Source of the DNA: Rhodospirillaceae bacterium
GTDB taxonomy: Bacteria; Pseudomonadota; Alphaproteobacteria; Rhodospirillales; Rhodospirillaceae
Reading direction: 5' to 3'
Length of the DNA stretch: 49,754 bases
NCBI GenBank assembly: GCA_019694335.1
Contig: JAIBCD010000021.1
Location: 1 to 49,754 of the forward strand
The notes beneath the pieces are model-generated. The model was not told the DNA's origin. It ran no database searches and worked only from the letters and a program-made list of their open reading frames with translations. This document shows positions 48,176-49,754 of the stretch, in pieces (positions within the stretch are counted from its first letter, which is position 1; each line of letters opens with the position of its first letter). The translations under genes and the position numbers were made by a program.

Positions 48176-49132
48176 TTAGGGGTTACTCTTTAACAGGCCT
48201 CGTGAGCGGTACCAGGCGACCGCATCCGCAAAGCCTTTTTCTATATCCCACAGTGGCTTAAAGCCTTGGGGCGGCGCGCCGGCCGCGACCCAGTCGGGAT
48301 GCGTAAATTCGCGCATTTTCTCGAACCCCAGCACGCTTGGGCGGCCGGTGAGCCGGCTGAACAGGCTGCCGGCGGCGCCGGCCATATAGAGTACCGGCGC
48401 CGGAATCCTGGCGATCTTGGGGATTTTCCCGAGGGCGCGGCCGGCCGCGGCGGCGATTTCGTCCCAGGCATACCCCCCCGCCTTGCCATCGTCGAACTCC
48501 ACCGGCTGCGTGGGCATCGGTTGCTCCGCCAGAGCGCCGGCCAGAACCCGGCCGACGTCGTCGGCATGCACCAGGGAGATTTTCCCCGCCCCGGACGGCG
48601 CGACCAGCCAGCCCCGTTCCGCCATCTGGAAAATCCGTAAAGTCTCCATGTCGCCGGCGCCGTAGACCGCGGGCGGGCGCAGAATGAGCGTCGGCAGGCG
48701 CGGGCTGAACGCCCGGAGCACCTGCTCGGCGGCCCGCTTGCTGGCCGCGTAGGAAGACAGGTGCGGTTCGCGCGCCGCGAGCGACGAGACCAATATGAAA
48801 CGCGGCCGCTTGGCCTGCGCGGCCGCGATCCCGGCGAGGCGGCGCGTGCCGCCGGCGTTGATGTCGAAGAATTCGTCCCGCGACCGCGCCTTGATGGCGC
48901 CGGCGCAGTGGATCACCGCATCCGCGCCTTCGAGCAGCGCGCCAAGCGCGGCTTCGTCCTCAAGCGCGCCCTGAATCCAGGTGACGTTGTCTTGAGCGCC
49001 TTGCGGCTTGCGCGCCAGCGCGCGCACCTGGAATCCGGCGGCGCTCAAATTGCGCAGCATGTAGCCGCCGACAAAGCCGGTGGCGCCCGTGACCGCGACG
49101 ATTTGTGGAAAGTCGGGTCGGGGCGCATTCAT
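48176..49132 (-). CDS. NAD(P)-dependent epimerase/dehydratase family, candidate ceramide reductase (CerR)
   Basis: Started at the ATG at 49132, the 318-residue protein has the extended-SDR Rossmann motif VTGATGFVGGYML (residues 14-26), HCAGAIKARSRDEFFDIN, SSLAAREPHLSSYAASKRAA with catalytic Tyr128 and Lys132, and LRPPAVYGAGD. It lies five bases after the AMP-ligase stop and in the same direction as acp-spt. In Caulobacter the homologous gene encodes the enzyme that reduces the 3-oxo group of the ceramide precursor. No signal peptide is evident. The fold is sure; the reaction is inferred from the conserved gene cluster. Confidence 0.85.
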   Translation of the reverse strand: MNAPRPDFPQIVAVTGATGFVGGYMLRNLSAAGFQVRALARKPQGAQDNVTWIQGALEDEAALGALLEGADAVIHCAGAIKARSRDEFFDINAGGTRRLAGIAAAQAKRPRFILVSSLAAREPHLSSYAASKRAAEQVLRAFSPRLPTLILRPPAVYGAGDMETLRIFQMAERGWLVAPSGAGKISLVHADDVGRVLAGALAEQPMPTQPVEFDDGKAGGYAWDEIAAAAGRALGKIPKIARIPAPVLYMAGAAGSLFSRLTGRPSVLGFEKMREFTHPDWVAAGAPPQGFKPLWDIEKGFADAVAWYRSRGLLKSNP

Positions 49133-49137
49133 GGCGA

Positions 49138-49754
49138 TTAGCCTTCGTCGGCGACGGCTGGGCCGTCGCTGTCCTGCGGCAGGGCGGCAATCTCGCCGCG
49201 CTCGTACATCGCCTTGGCGCGCGCGCGGGCGAGTTTGCCGGAACTGGTCTTCGGCAGGCTGCGGGGCGCGACCAGGATCACGTCGCAAACGACGCCCGCC
49301 GCTTCCTGCACCCGCGCCTTGACCTCGGCGGCCAGGCGCTGGCGGTCGGCCGCCTTGGCGGCGCGGCATTGCACCAGCACGGCGGGCTGTTCGTTTTCGC
49401 CCGACCCCAGCAACACGGCGGCGCTGTCGCCGGACCGCAGGCCCTCGACGTGTTCGACCGCCCATTCGATGTCCTGCGGCCAGACATTGCGGCCGTTGAT
49501 GATCATCATGTCCTTGGCGCGGCCGACGATCACCAGCTCGTCGTTCAGCCAATAGCCGAGGTCGCCGGTGTTCAACCAACCGTCCTGCAATGCGTCGGCG
49601 GTGGCTTCGTCGTCGTTGAGATAGCCGAGCATGACGCTCGGCCCCTTGAAGAAGATGCGCCCCACCGTGCGTTCGCCGACCACGGCGCCGTCGTCGGCGC
49701 GCACTTCGACCTTGTGGTCCGGCAACACCTTGCCGCAGGCGACGAAAGTGCGCA
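49138..49754 (-). CDS. AMP-dependent acyl-ligase (fatty acyl-AMP/ACP ligase), C-terminal part, runs off right edge
   Basis: The frame is open to the window end and gives about 205 residues of an ANL-superfamily enzyme: TFVACGKVLPDHKVEV at the edge, then FKGPSVMLGYLNDDEAT, WLNTGDLGYWLNDELVIVGR, MMIINGRNVWPQDIEWAVEH and the catalytic Lys in LPKTSSGKLARARAKAM. The string 'IINGRNVWPQDIE' is typical of fatty acyl-AMP ligases (FadD32-like). It would adenylate a fatty acid and load it on the nearby acyl carrier protein for serine palmitoyltransferase. It is the most upstream gene of this operon visible in the window. Confidence 0.88.
   Translation of the reverse strand, partial: RTFVACGKVLPDHKVEVRADDGAVVGERTVGRIFFKGPSVMLGYLNDDEATADALQDGWLNTGDLGYWLNDELVIVGRAKDMMIINGRNVWPQDIEWAVEHVEGLRSGDSAAVLLGSGENEQPAVLVQCRAAKAADRQRLAAEVKARVQEAAGVVCDVILVAPRSLPKTSSGKLARARAKAMYERGEIAALPQDSDGPAVADEG

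Overview
The window looks like the chromosome of a GC-rich alphaproteobacterium. The support is a perfect chromosomal parS site, a Caulobacter-type ceramide (bacterial sphingolipid) gene set, a c2-like cytochrome, LptF/LptG, and strongly GC-ending codons from about 9 kb onward. The genus cannot be named from sequence alone. The parS site suggests, but does not prove, that the window lies in the origin-proximal part of the chromosome.

Layout. (1) Positions 1-8054 are accessory DNA at a tRNA-Ala(GGC) target. An integrase gene runs off the left edge. A 7.7-kb island follows, bounded by 49-bp direct repeats that carry the 3' part of the tRNA. The island holds a tyrosine integrase with an overlapping HTH/excisionase-like gene, a Rep-like unknown, a serine resolvase, a small lipoprotein and a type II restriction-modification system (C-like regulator, PD-(D/E)XK nuclease, m5C methyltransferase). 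(2) 8055-9019 is the scar next to the island, with a beta-lactamase-like gene remnant. (3) 9020-22296 is a Wzx/Wzy-type exopolysaccharide locus: priming sugar transferase, GMC oxidoreductase, then a tightly overlapping minus-strand operon wza-wzy-GH44-wzx-small secreted protein, and a divergent plus-strand operon wzc-glycosyltransferase-small secreted protein-wecG/tagA. parS lies just after it. (4) 22394-29316 is a mixed, partly decayed stretch: small membrane protein, DUF2971, an alcohol dehydrogenase remnant, a tandem pair of PhyH dioxygenases, a GH8 endoglucanase between doubtful or broken genes, and a response regulator fused to a metallo-beta-lactamase domain. (5) 29454-38916 holds more ordinary genes: PrpE-type acyl-CoA synthetase, cytochrome c, a GtrA/GT2/GT-C-like glycosylation cluster, threonine dehydratase, and a REC-HPt plus histidine kinase pair. 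(6) 39162-49754 is a lipid envelope region: LptF-LptG-hydroxylase-ceramide-synthase-like GNAT-small membrane protein-exported methyltransferase on the minus strand, a divergent lipid kinase plus Tam41-like nucleotidyltransferase on the plus strand, then a minus-strand operon of AMP-ligase, ceramide reductase-like epimerase, acyl carrier protein and serine palmitoyltransferase.

How the genes may work together. In region 6 the AMP-ligase would load an acyl chain on the carrier protein. Spt would condense it with serine, the GNAT protein would add the second acyl chain, and the epimerase-like enzyme would reduce the ketone. The hydroxylase would modify the chain. The lipid kinase and Tam41-like enzyme would phosphorylate and possibly CMP-activate the headgroup, and the adjacent LptFG pair may serve envelope export. 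In region 3 a short repeat unit would be built on undecaprenyl phosphate, flipped by Wzx, polymerised by Wzy, exported through Wzc/Wza and perhaps trimmed by the secreted GH44 enzyme. Points worth attention: two probable genes whose best start codons are non-canonical (ATA, ATC), a compensatory base-pair change between the two tRNA-Ala fragments, and an LptFG pair embedded among ceramide genes.
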